Below are positions 38,801-50,800 of a stretch of 64,000 bases of DNA, one piece after another. The stretch covers positions 2,919,834 through 2,983,833 of the forward strand of contig CM067298.1 in NCBI GenBank assembly GCA_034231615.1, read 5' to 3'. The notes beneath the pieces were generated by a model. It was not told where the DNA came from and ran no database searches. It saw only the letters and a list, made by a program, of their open reading frames with translations. The position numbers and the translations under genes are program-made. The DNA comes from Meghimatium bilineatum. Lineage: Eukaryota; Mollusca; Gastropoda; Stylommatophora; Philomycidae. Position 1 is the stretch's first letter, and each line of letters opens with the position of its first letter.

Positions 38801-41800
38801 CCATAGCAGAGATGCAGAAAATGGGAAGAATGCAAACACTTGGCGAACGCAGAGACACAAAAGTACTAATTCAAGCAGAAAAGTTTCAGTGTATGCCAAG
38901 TCATCCAATGAAGGAAAGATTCCAAAATCTAGCAATGGGGCGACTGAAAAGAAGAAGTCTTATCCATCAAGCTAAACGACTCCGCATCGAATATCCACAA
39001 GATATATGGGCCAGAGTATACACAGATGGGTCAGCACAGAATGCTGTGAGAAATGGAGGTGCAGGTGTATATATAGAATATCCACACAAGCCAGAGATAC
39101 AATCGGAACACCGACAGGAAAATTCTGCAATAATTATGATGGCAGAAATCCATGCAATTAGTGTGGCAGCTAAAAAACTGCTGAACTCCAACTCTGACCT
39201 ACAGCCTGTGGTATTCCTGACAGATGCAAGGTTAGTGCTTCAAACTCTCCAGTCTGGAAAACTAACAGACTTGAAAAAACTATTTAGCGAATTGTCTTAC
39301 CAGTATAGGGTAACCATGCAGTGGATACCCTCTCACTGTGGAATACCAGGAAATGAAAAAGCAGACCAACTGGCTAAGGAAGGTGCTGCCGAAGACCAAC
39401 CAGATATACCAATCACCTACCATCAGAAAAAACAGATGATCAAGTCAATAAGAAAGCCACAAACACCAACACAAGATTACTATCACATTATGAACAGATC
39501 AGAACAAGTTATCATTTTAGTCTCAGAACAGGACACAACCGACTCCGCAATCACATGTATACAAAGTTCAAGATTGGCAACATGGCCATGTGGACAGGCA
39601 GCACAGAGTGCCAAACATATACTTCAAGAGTGTTCTGAGCATGAAACGCTGAGGCAGACATATTGGCCAGAGTAAACAACACTGGATTCAAAGCTCTATG
39701 GGACACTGTATGAACTACAAAAGACAGTGAGTTTTATTCAGGAGACAGAATTACAGATATAGACATGTTTCAAGTGAACGAAAGAAGAAGAAGAATTACA
39801 ATATGGAAAATGTCAGTTACACAACTATCACCTGACATAACATGTCTATAATAACTATCAGCTGACATAACATGTCGATAACAACTATCAGATGGCGTAA
39901 CATGTCGATAACAACTATCAGCTGGCATAACATGTCGATAACAACTATTAGCTGGAATAACGTTGATAGCCAGCAATTAAAAGCTACTTGCTCACTAAGT
40001 GTTAACACTCAGGGCATATAAAGATAATAAGACTTGACAGTGGTCGTAACCTTCTTTTAGTTACCATGTTATTCCGACAGACCGACATTGTGCTTGAACT
40101 AGTTACGGGAATGGCGTGGGTGAGCAGAACAACAAAGAAACCTGTCGCAAGGGCCAGAGTTGTGCCCTGATGTCGACGTCTGTTTTGGCGGCATTAGACT
40201 TGAAACACCATCGAGTTGGATGGCTGCTGGAACAAAGGTCGGAGCACTTATGGGAATGCCCCATGTGCTGTGAGGCCAGTTTCTAATAAAAAATCAAGAC
40301 GTGACAGTAAAAAAACATCTCCCGACAGTATTTCTGATAAACAGTTGAGCTAGTTGTTTTGTGTAGATTAGAGCTGGCTATTGAATTATTCATCTGATTG
40401 GTTACCAGTCACTGATATTTGCTTGAATGGAAGATCAGGAACGTCATTTGTCTACGCATAATCGTGAGCATGCGAAGACAGACACATAAATCATTATTTA
40501 TTGTTATATCCATTGGAAATTTTCTAGGCACAATAACGGCTGTGAGATTAAATGCTACAGAAAGTTACTTAGAATATCATGGAAGGAAAAAAAAGAGAAA
40601 CTCAGATATTATAAACACATTGAAGATTCCAGAGTGTTGGTTACTAAACACAACAAGAAAACTTATGCCTGTTTGGTTATATAAAGAGACAACTGTTTAG
40701 AATGACAAATAATGGAGGGCAGAGCACCAGGGCGGAAGAGGAAACGCAAGCCAGGAAGACGATGGACTGACAGCATTAAAGATAACATGAATACATCATT
40801 GGAAAATGCAAGCCACATCACCCAAGACAGAGAAGGGTTCAGGGAGTTCATTCTTCTTCTTCTTCTGCGTTCAGCATGTGGTCATGCTATACCGACAGAC
40901 CTGTCGTCAAGACGAAGTCCACTGCCCCATAGCTTTTGCCTCAAGTCTGTATCTTCTGGCCAGATCTGCTGTCTCTGCTCTCTGTATGTTGGGCTGTCCT
41001 GAAGTATGTGTTCTGGAGTCTGAGTTCCGGATCTGCATGGACATTCATCTGTGTATGAGATCCTTAATCGATAAAGGTGACCCAACAGTCTGCAGTGGCC
41101 TGTTCTAAGGTGAAATATTGTGGTCTGTTGATATCTCTGGAGGAGATGTATTGCATCATGTTCGTATTCCCCTTCCATTTCTTTCTTCCACTTTGCTGTG
41201 TATGTGTTGCGGATTATTGTTTTTACTTCTCCGTAAGACAGTGGGTGTCTGTGTTGCTCCATTTCACTTCCTGCCTTTGACAGAGCATCCGCTTTCTCAT
41301 TTCCCATGATTCCACAGAGTGATGGTATCCACTGAAGGGCAATAGCTGTTGATTTTTGGATCTGTCTTAGCTCATGTCTGATGTTGTACAGAAGGCTTTC
41401 GTTTCTTTTGCTCTGGATTGATTCCAGTAGGGATCTGCAATCTGTGAATATGGCTATCTTCTTTGGTCTTGGCAGTCCTGGTTCAGTGAAGGCTTTCAGT
41501 GCTTGATGGAGTGCAACTGCTTCTGCTCTAAAATTAGAGGAGTATTTCCCGGTTGGAAAAGCTTTTGATATTGTCTTCCCATCTTTAGAGTCTTATAAAA
41601 ATTCCACCTCTTCCATTCCTTACTGCTCCTTCTGCCGATCGAACTGTGTAGACATGTGTCCAATCCTTGGGATTGTATTTTATTTCTATCATCTCCAGTG
41701 TCAATGCTTTTAGTTGAGGTGGAGTTTGGTATTCCTTATTAATTATTCCAGGAACCTGTGTTATTATGGAGACATTCTAGAGACTATTGTCTGGCTCTTC

Positions 41801-44800
41801 AAAGTCCGTTAGTGTTTCAATTTTATTTGGGAGGTTTGTGAGGATTTCTTTATGCTGTTCATGGATATCTTTAGAGATGTGACAGAAGCTGGTTCTCTTC
41901 AACCTGCTTGTGGTTGATCTAGAAATTTGCGCATACATCGGATGGTTTGGCATGCGCTTAATTTTTTTCCCTTTGAACAAGCACTCTTTCTTCTCTTCTG
42001 TCGTCCAGTGGGTGGATGTTTACATGTTTTTCCATTGCATGGATTGGAGTGGTTTTCATCCCTCCAGAGATAAGTCGAAGTCCTGCATTTTGTACTTTAG
42101 ATAGGCGATCAGTATTTGTTTTTGATGCTGATGCCCAGTCTGTCATTCCATATTCTACTACAGGTCTGACTGTACCCATGTAGACTTTTCGAAGAATATT
42201 TCCATTTGCTCCCCAGCTTGTTCCTGCAAGTTTCTTCATCAAGGATAGCCTCCTGGTTGCTTTTTGCTCTGTGGTTATTAGGTGTGGTTTCCAGGTGAGT
42301 CGCTTGTCTAGTGTGACCCCTAGATATGTAGGGTTCTCCATATGTGCTAGCTCACTTCCATTTATTTTAAGATTTGCTTTTTCTTGGTGGTTTGAAAGTG
42401 AGAAGATGGTTGTCACCGTTTTGGAGAGCTTGATCTGGAATCCCCAGTCATATGCCCATTCACTTAAGGTGTCAAGTGCTGTCTGCATTCTGTTTTTTGC
42501 AGTGGATAAGTTTCCTGCCGCACTCCAGGCAGCAAAGTCATCTGCATGATGAGCCTTTGAAATATGATGTGACAGTTTCTCTCCCATATCATTGATGAAT
42601 ACTAGGAAGAGGGTAGGAGAGATCACTCCTCCTTGAGGTACTCCTTGTTGGAGAGTAACACGTTTGCTTAGTTTACCATCTACTTTTACTCTTGCAGTGC
42701 GGTAGCAGAGGAAATCTTTTATGCAGCTAAACATTCTGTCTTCGATTTTGTTTTGGAGAAGCTTGAAGAGGACTCCCTCTTTCCACACCTTATCGAAGGC
42801 CTTACTTAAATCCATAAAAGTAGCCAGTACTTTTTCCTTCTTTTGGAAAGCATTTTCGATTTCCTGTGCTAGGTATGTAAGCTGCTCAGGGAGTTCATTG
42901 GAAAGACAATGTTCTGGAGAAAATATGTTCTGGGGGAAACAGACCAATTGTCTTGGGGGAACAGACCACTTATCTGGGGGAAGCTGACCACTTGACTGGG
43001 GGGAACAAACCACTTGTCTGGGAGAGCTGACCACTTGTCTGGGAGAGCTGACCAGGAAGAGAGAAGAGACAATACAATTATCCACTCAGGTAAGTCAATA
43101 CCTGTGCCATGAAACTGCTTGAGAACAGAGTAGTTTTTTCCAGTTACCTGTACACTATTCTTCAACTTCAGTTCAATAACCATATCTTAAATATTTTCTT
43201 TTGCGTTCATTCTCAAACTCCTGCAGATTAGCAGTATGTAATCCAGAGAATGGAAGCGTTGTGTCATGGTTTACAGCTTTGCTGCAATATCTGCACTTTT
43301 CGGCCTGACAAACCAACTTCAGTATTTGTCTATATAATTACATAGACCCTGCATCATGTAGGAATGCAACAAATTTTTTTTGGCATGTAAGATGCTGTCA
43401 TTGTTTACAACAATAAGTTACAATTTGTGTTTACTTTGACTCCAAAAGTTATGAAGTATCGGTAACAAGTAACAAATTTCCATGCACTCACATAATGGTT
43501 TCGCATCTCCAAGATGGCATTCTGCAGGTTCAACATCTGTCTCTCGTCAAACTCTTTAATGGATTGTCTGTAGTCTTCCTGTTAATAAAGCAGAAGTAAT
43601 GCACTTTAATATGTAGTTATAGTTATTGATGACAAGGACATCAGAGTAGGGACACAAATCATGTTTTGCAAATAATATATACAAATAAATTTAGTAATTT
43701 TCAAATCAGTTTTTCTGCAGTCCTGTTATACACAAAATATGCACTATAATGTAAGAGTTTTGGGATTCAATATGTTCGTGTGTACAGTTGGCATCATTGA
43801 TGTGAAGCATTCACTTGGTCGGGTATCTTCTTCAGTATACATACTCAAACTCCCACTGGATCTCTCTTGTAGTAGGACAATGGTTCTACTTGATATCCAG
43901 CAGGATGTAGCCCAGAGAAAGAAACTGCATTGTGTCGCCATTTTATGTCCGCTAAAGTTCTGACACATCCATCTTTGGCAGAGGTCGGGTTGGACACTCA
44001 TGATTCCTTCTCTTGTAGTATTCCTCATACCTCATTCTATTTCTAATAGTATCTATTAATATTATGTAACATTCTGGCGACCACAACTATTTCTTGTTAC
44101 TAAACATGACTGTAGCACCTTTTTTTTATTTTCTAATGCACTGAGATGAGGTTGTGAGACCATCTTTTTGCATTGATAGTTTTGTTTATTTCTCGTTCAT
44201 TTTTTGTATCTTACTAAAGGTCCCCACTGAACTGTACTATTCGTTCTAAAATTATCAGCACAAATTTACTTATTATTTGAGCTAGAGAGCTTGAAATAAC
44301 ATTGTGCTGCTTGAGCTGTGTTATTTGTGCCTTTTGCCCAGAAAATCCAATTTTGGCATGCTTTTAATTCAGTTAAGCCTTCCTAGTCTGTGACAGCCAT
44401 CCTATCTAGTGCTAGTCCTCGAGTATGTCAGCTTTACGCCATGACGTTTTATCGCACACTGTGCTCTTGGATTTTGCCTGCCACAGCACGTCCTTGTGTG
44501 GCAGTTTCTGAGATGGTAAATAGAGATTTAGATTTGGATCAGCTTTGTTTAACCTGTACAAGGTGCTAATTGTGCATGTATATTTCCTTGGTTGGCATGC
44601 TGCACAGACAACTGGGCACGATGCATGTAACTCCATATTGTGATTCATTAGCCATACTTCAAATCTTGTTCTTGTGTGTTTCCTGCCAACCAAGACATCG
44701 AAGCTTCAATCTATATACACTTCCTCTTTCAATGACTTTGTAATAAAGCATGACATTGTGGTGCACCATCTGGCCAAACGTCTTCATCTTCTCACATTGC

Positions 44801-47800
44801 AATGATGATGATGTTCGTCCGTCGTGATCGACGATGACCAAAAACTCAACCATAATAATAATAACAATAAATAATAAAATAATAAAGTTAATAGTGCGTT
44901 TTTAAATGACTAGCAAGTCCAATGCGCGCACAAAATGTTCTTTTACAGAATTTACAACAATAGAAGGTATCTGTGTGAGGTTGAGATGTTTTTTCTTTTC
45001 TACGTGTCCGCTTCTGTCTTGCAGTTTCTTGTCTGAATTCTTCTGCCGCTAGTGCTCCCGTTCTAATGCTGTAACGCCATGCTGTTCTATCCTGAGCGAG
45101 GCTCTCCCAAGCGCCTACGTCAATGTTAAGATGTTTCAAGGGTGACTTGAGCGTGTCTTTGAAACGCTTTTTCTGTCCACCAGCTTTTCGAAATCCTGCC
45201 TTGAGTTCTCCATAATATATTTGTTTTGGCAAATGCGAGTTCTCCATACGCACAAGATGGCCTGCCCAGCATGCCTGCGCCTTCATAAGTATTGTGTGGA
45301 TGCTTATTGAGGTTGATTTTTCCAAGACCTCGTAGTCTGGTACTTTGTTCCACCAATGGATGTTTAGTAATTTACGTAGGCAGGTAAGATGGAAATGATT
45401 TTACTTTCTTGCATGTCTAGCATACACTGTCCACGTTTCGCAGGCGTATAGTAAGGTTGGTATAACAGCAGCATGATATACTTGATGTTTGGTGGTTATT
45501 CTCATACCTCTTCTGTCCCATACATTGTTGCGTAATCTGCCAAATACAGCACTAGCTTTTGCCAGTCTATTGTTAATTTCCACATCAATGTTGACATTGC
45601 GAGAGAGAGAGTGCTTCCAAGGTAAGTAAAATTGTCGACTACCTGCAGTTTTTCCTGATTGACGATGATGGAAGTAGCAGTATGTTGGCTATTTGATGTT
45701 GCTTGGTGCATGACATCTGTTTTTTTGGTGTTAATAGTGAGACCAAAGTTGTTGCAGGCCTTTGAGAAGCGGTCTATGGTGCTCTGCATGTTTACGACAG
45801 AGTCAGCATACAATGCACAGTCGTACTAGTCGTACTCTAACAGTACTAGATTTAGTTTTCGTGTTTGCTTTTAGACGACGTAAATTGGAAAGATCACCAT
45901 CTGTTCTGTAATTGATCATTATGCCTGCTGTTTCATTACTATGGTGTGTTTCCGTTAACATGGCTGTAAATAACAGGCTGAAAAGAGTAGGGGCCAGCAC
46001 ACATCCCTGCTTTACACCATTTGTGACAGGGAATGCAGGAGATACTCCTCCGTCGCAGATAACACTAGCCATCATACCGTCATGAAATTGTCGTATCACA
46101 GTGACAAGTTTTGGGGGGCATCCGAACTTTGTAAGCACCTTCCACAGTCCTTCTCTGTTAACGGTATCGAATGCTTTAGTTAAGTCCACAAATGTTGCTA
46201 AGAGTTCACTATGTTGCTCTTGTGACTTTTCCTGAATTTGTCGTGCAGAGAATATCATATCAACTGTACCACGACCTGCACGAAAACCGCACTGACTCTC
46301 TGGGAGTAGCTCGTTTAGTAGTGAATTATTTAATCTGTTGAGTATGACACGAGCGAGAATTTTACCAGCTATAGACAAAAGTGATATGCCCCTATGATTA
46401 TCGCAAGACTGTTTGGTACCTTTGCCTTTATATAGGTGCACTATAGAAGCATCTTTTAGATCTTGAGGCAATGTACCAGAGTTCCAGAAAATACCAAAAA
46501 TGTCAGTAAGTTTTTTAATCAGCAGTGGTCTGCCATTTTTTATAAATTTCAGCAGGTAAGGCATCCAAACCAGGAGCTTTATCATTTGACATTTGTTTAA
46601 TCGCTATCATAACCTCTTGACTGCTTGGAGGTATATCGAGTTCTTCTCTTATCCTAAGTTGTGGTATTCTGTTTATGACTTCATTTATTACTGATGGTTT
46701 GTTTAGGATTTCTTCAAAATGTCCAGCCCAACGATTTAAGATGTCATTTTTATCAGTGAGAAGCTTCGACGAATCGGCATTTAATAGAGGTGGTGATCCC
46801 GATGAGTGTGGGCCATAGATAGTTCTTAAAGCCTCATAGAATCGCTTATAGTCCTTTCTGTCTGCAAACATTTGAATTTCTTCAGCTTTTCGACTTAGCC
46901 ATTTATCCTTTATCTCTCTAAGCTTCTTTTGACAAGTGTTACAGATCTTGTTATAGGCTACTTTCTTGGTCGGTGAAGATGCTGCCCCTTGTAGTTTCTT
47001 GTAAGCTTTGTGTTTTTCTTCTAACAAGGATGTTATCTCAAAGTTATTATCATCAAACCAGTCTTGGTGTCTATGTACCGTCACACCCAAATGTTCCTTC
47101 GCTTTGGCGTAAATAATTCCTTTAAACGAAGCACAGCTATCTTCAGATGTGGTATTAAGAAGATCTAAGTCTCCCAAGGCTACGTCGAGATCCCTGGAGA
47201 GATTATTTTTTATATCGTGGTTACTCAACCGATCAGTGTTTAGGCGTTTTTCTATCTTTTGTCCCTGTGGGCGTCTTTTTCTTGCAATGGTGAAATTTAG
47301 TTTGGATACTATAAGCCGGTGATCAGTCCAGCATTCAGCTCCACACATTGCTTTTGTGACACGAACATCTTTGATGTCCCTTTTTCTAGTTATGATATAG
47401 TCTATAAGATGCCACTGCTTGGAGCGTGGATGCATCCAAGAGGTCTTTTTGCGCGTTGGCAAGCGAAAAAGTGTTGGTGATAGTGAGTTCGTGCACAGAA
47501 CATAGCTTTAAAAGAAGGGAACCATTGCTGTTACATTTACCGATCCCATGACGTCCAAGAACACCTTGCCATGTCTGGAAGTCTTTGCCAACTCGGGCAT
47601 TGAAATCACCCAGGATAATGAGTTTATCAGTTCTCGGTGTACCAGATATAGCGGCATCTAACTCTTCATAGAATTTATCCTTTTCCTCATCAGGATTTGT
47701 CATTGTCTGCGCATATGCAGAAAATAATGTGGCAAAGTTATTTTTGCTCACTTTCAATCGCAACGACATCAAGCGATCGCTAATTCCTCGAGGCAGACCT

Positions 47801-50800
47801 GGAAATTTCTGCACCAGAGATGATTGTATAGCAAAACCAACACCTGATTCACGCCTCTGTGTTTTTACATCCTATCCAGAAGAATGTATACAGCATGACA
47901 AATGTGGCAACATACACCCAGCATGCAATTGCTAGAACCAGCATGCCACATTTAATGCAGTCAGAGCAACAGCGTGTAAAAAGTCCTTGTTAGGACTAAA
48001 CGCGTGTGCAAACTCCCCATCAAATTTATTGTTCTTTCAATAAATTTCAGGTCAAAATAACCAGTCCTCTACAGGACAAACTAGATCACTAGACCACACT
48101 ATACGTCCCAATATAACCAAAATAATATCAAAGGTTGAAATGGGAATGTCTTGGACGACCAAGACAAATCCACCAATAATTAACAACAATAGCATGACAT
48201 TCTCTTTGTTGTGGTTCAACTTGCGGTTGTTGTGCACCATCTGGCCAAATGTCCTATCTTCAGCATCTTAACTCACTAGGGCAGACTGTGGTTGTGTTCG
48301 AGTGCCCGGTCAATCTTAGTTTTCTGGCCACTTACGCTAGTGCTGCATCTCTATTACAAGGAGCTGGATGCGATGGAAACATGTATACACATACACAAAC
48401 AGTTATCACTTACAATGTGGGGATATTTGGCAATCTTAGATATGATACGTGCTCTCTGTAGATAGTAACGAGAGATCTGGTCCAGGTAACTGCTTGCCTC
48501 ACTCTCAACTTGTCTGGCTTCTGCTACGACATCCTCCTGAAATGTCACACACACACACAAATTGAACTTGTAATGTATATGATTAGAATGTGACATTTTA
48601 AAAGCGTTCGTTCTCAAACGCCCGCTGGATCTCCCTTGTAGCAAGACGGCTAGATCCATCATCAAAAAACTCCATGAACATGGAATGTAACTCAACTCAC
48701 CTATGCAGCCAAAAAAAGACAATGCTATCTACAGGTTTGTCTGTTTCCATAGGCGTATCCACAGACTTGGAAGAAAGCAACAATTATTGTTATGAGAACA
48801 CGCCACAACAGACTCAAACATATGTATGGGAAGTTTGGAGTTGGTGACACTGACATGTGCCCTTGTAGACATTCTCCAGAAACACACAGAACATATTTGA
48901 CAGAACTGCCCACTGTATGACTCGACAAGAAAATTATAGCCTTCTGAAACAGCTCTGATGGACAAGCTATATGGCCTTGACTCTGGGCTGGTGACCACAG
49001 TACAGTTCACTGATGAAATCCCTATCAGCATGTGATTTTGACTGGAGAATAGCTCCCACTAGTTTTCTAGCTGGATGTAATCTAGAGAATGCAAATGTAT
49101 GCAGGTTTTATTTGTGGCAGTGGCCTGACACTTTGAAAGTATACCAAATATGATAACTACAATAAAAACAACAAAATCATCATATGTTTATCACAGATGT
49201 TGACTTGTTTCAAGTGAACAAAAGAAGAATATATGTTTAACATGTAATCAGGCCACCCACAATGCAAATAGAAAGTAAGGGATACATGCTTGTAATTCCT
49301 AGGGAACAACAAGTGATCAGTTTTATTGATTTCATTCACAGACTTATCTAGTTCACATTTAGCAGTTTTATTTCATTTGCAACAACTGGAAAACACATTT
49401 CGCTATTCAGTAGAATTTGATTTCTTTATTCATTCATTCTTTGTTATAATACTTTTTTGCTCTTTCTTAAAATTGTCCTTTTCTTTCTTCTCTTCTTTAT
49501 CATCGACTGTGTTTCTGTGTAATATTTTTGGTTCAGATGAAGAATAGTTAGCCAAAACGTGGTCTTCTTCTTTCGTTCACTTGAAACATGTCTATATCTG
49601 TAATTCTGTCTCCTTATTAAAACTCACTGTCTTTTGTAGTTCATACAGTGTCCCATAGAGCTTTGATCCTTGCCTCCTGGCTCCTCTGGGCAATTGAGAA
49701 GGACTTCCAGTAACTGAGGTTGTGCCCTTTCGAGGTATAGGGCCCGGCACCGTCCCTGCCTGAACGTCCGCCACAGGGCAGGCACCATAACTATTTATAG
49801 ATGTAGACATGCTTCCATTGTGTTTTGTGCGTGGCATCCTGATTATCTGTGCGCCTTTTGGCTGGATGCCTCCGTCTTCAGCACTCTGCTTACTAGGGCA
49901 GGACTATGGTCCTGCTCGAGTGGGACTGCCTGACCAGTCTTAGTTTCCAGCCCCTGATGGCTGAACTAAGCCCCATCACCTCTGCACGGTGCTGGTCTCG
50001 ATGGAGAAAACGTGGTCTATTTTTTGTTTTGGTTGTTAGTATGTCTTGTACTTTAGTATTGGCAACACTACCTATTTCTGTTTTTCCTTTTATTGCCTCA
50101 GCCCTCACACCTCTAGTGGGATGGGTTGCGCTTTGATGCTGGAGACTTATCTCTCTATTTCACATTGCCATTTGTGGTTAAAACAATGTTTGCTTAACTG
50201 GGAGTCACACCATAGACAGGTTCTGAACCATGTGCACAAATGCCTACGCTACTACTACTGCTACCTACAAGGTGTGTAAGATTTTTTGTCATTTATCTTA
50301 TCTTCTCATTGTATCTATCTATAGTCATTTCCACTTGTTGGGGGGGGGGGGGGGGGGAAGAGAAAGAAGTTGGAGTTGTCAGTCTTTAGCTCTTTACGGT
50401 TACTTTGTTTATCTCCAACCATCTAGTTCTTGGTCTTCCTTGTGCCTTGTAGCCCAATTTTCTGCTGTTGTATGCACAAAAGGCTGGTTGTTTTGGTTCC
50501 ATTCTCATGATGTGGTCAAAACACTTGGTTTGCTACCTCTCGATATAGTTTTGACTTGAGATGGTCTATATTTCTTTCCTGATATCTTCATTTCTCCGTT
50601 GGTCTCTTCTGGTGACATTTATAGCTTTCCTGAAACATCTCATTTCACACACTGTGTTCTTTTTTTGAGAAGGGTCACAATACAGATTCTCAATCTTATG
50701 TCTCAAGCTACCACATGTGCTGATCCATCAGTGTACTAGCCCAGCAAAGTAGCATGAGAATAAGTCAATAATTACAAAATATTCTTTCCATTAAAAAAAC

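Larger units (their letters stand above)
36040..39794 (+). mobile_element. B3, near full-length family B LINE
   Basis: A 3755-bp insertion in PSME3 intron 9, flanked by perfect 12-bp ATTACAATATGG (36028-36039 and 39795-39806). The 5' end CCCCATCGAGGCCAGCAC is shared with the mini-LINE at 50006, so the element reaches its true start. It has a 5' UTR of 151 bp, one polyprotein (leader, endonuclease, RT, RNase H, Cys motif), a 3' UTR ending GACATGTTTCAAGTGAACGA and a tail AAGAAGAAGAAGA. The reading frame is broken at about 36570, 36655, 37770, 38110, 38268 and 38325, so it is dead. No separate ORF1 was found. Confidence 0.93.
40853..42886 (-). mobile_element. H1, 5'-truncated family H LINE inserted in F2
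   Basis: A 2034-bp insertion with a perfect 13-bp TSD, CAGGGAGTTCATT (40840-40852 and 42887-42899). Minus strand: RT from motif A onward, RNase H remains, a Cys motif, and a 3' end TGAACGCAGAAGAAGAAGAA G. It belongs with A and B (QGGVISPTLFLVFINDM, TYLGVTLDKRLTWKPHL) but is clearly a separate family. The 3' terminus is identical over 15 nt to SINE-1. Confidence 0.9.
44885..47925 (-). mobile_element. E1, RTE/CR1-like LINE with C-terminal C2H2 finger
   Basis: About 3.0 kb, 5'-truncated within the endonuclease or nearly so, ending in an ATT-rich tail (44840-44885). It has endonuclease, RT and a basic C-terminus ending in one zinc finger, and no RNase H. The frame is broken at about 47420, 46560, 45820, 45590 and 45350. 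Copies or fragments of the same family are E2 (26090-27085), E3 (16890-17585) and E4 (63592-63695). No TSD could be assigned. Confidence 0.88.

Noticed and set aside
42940..43085. N-terminal extension of the H1 RT ORF (residues rich in SPRQVV)
   Set aside because: It is encoded by the flanking 21-bp minisatellite and F2. The TSD places the H1 boundary at 42886.
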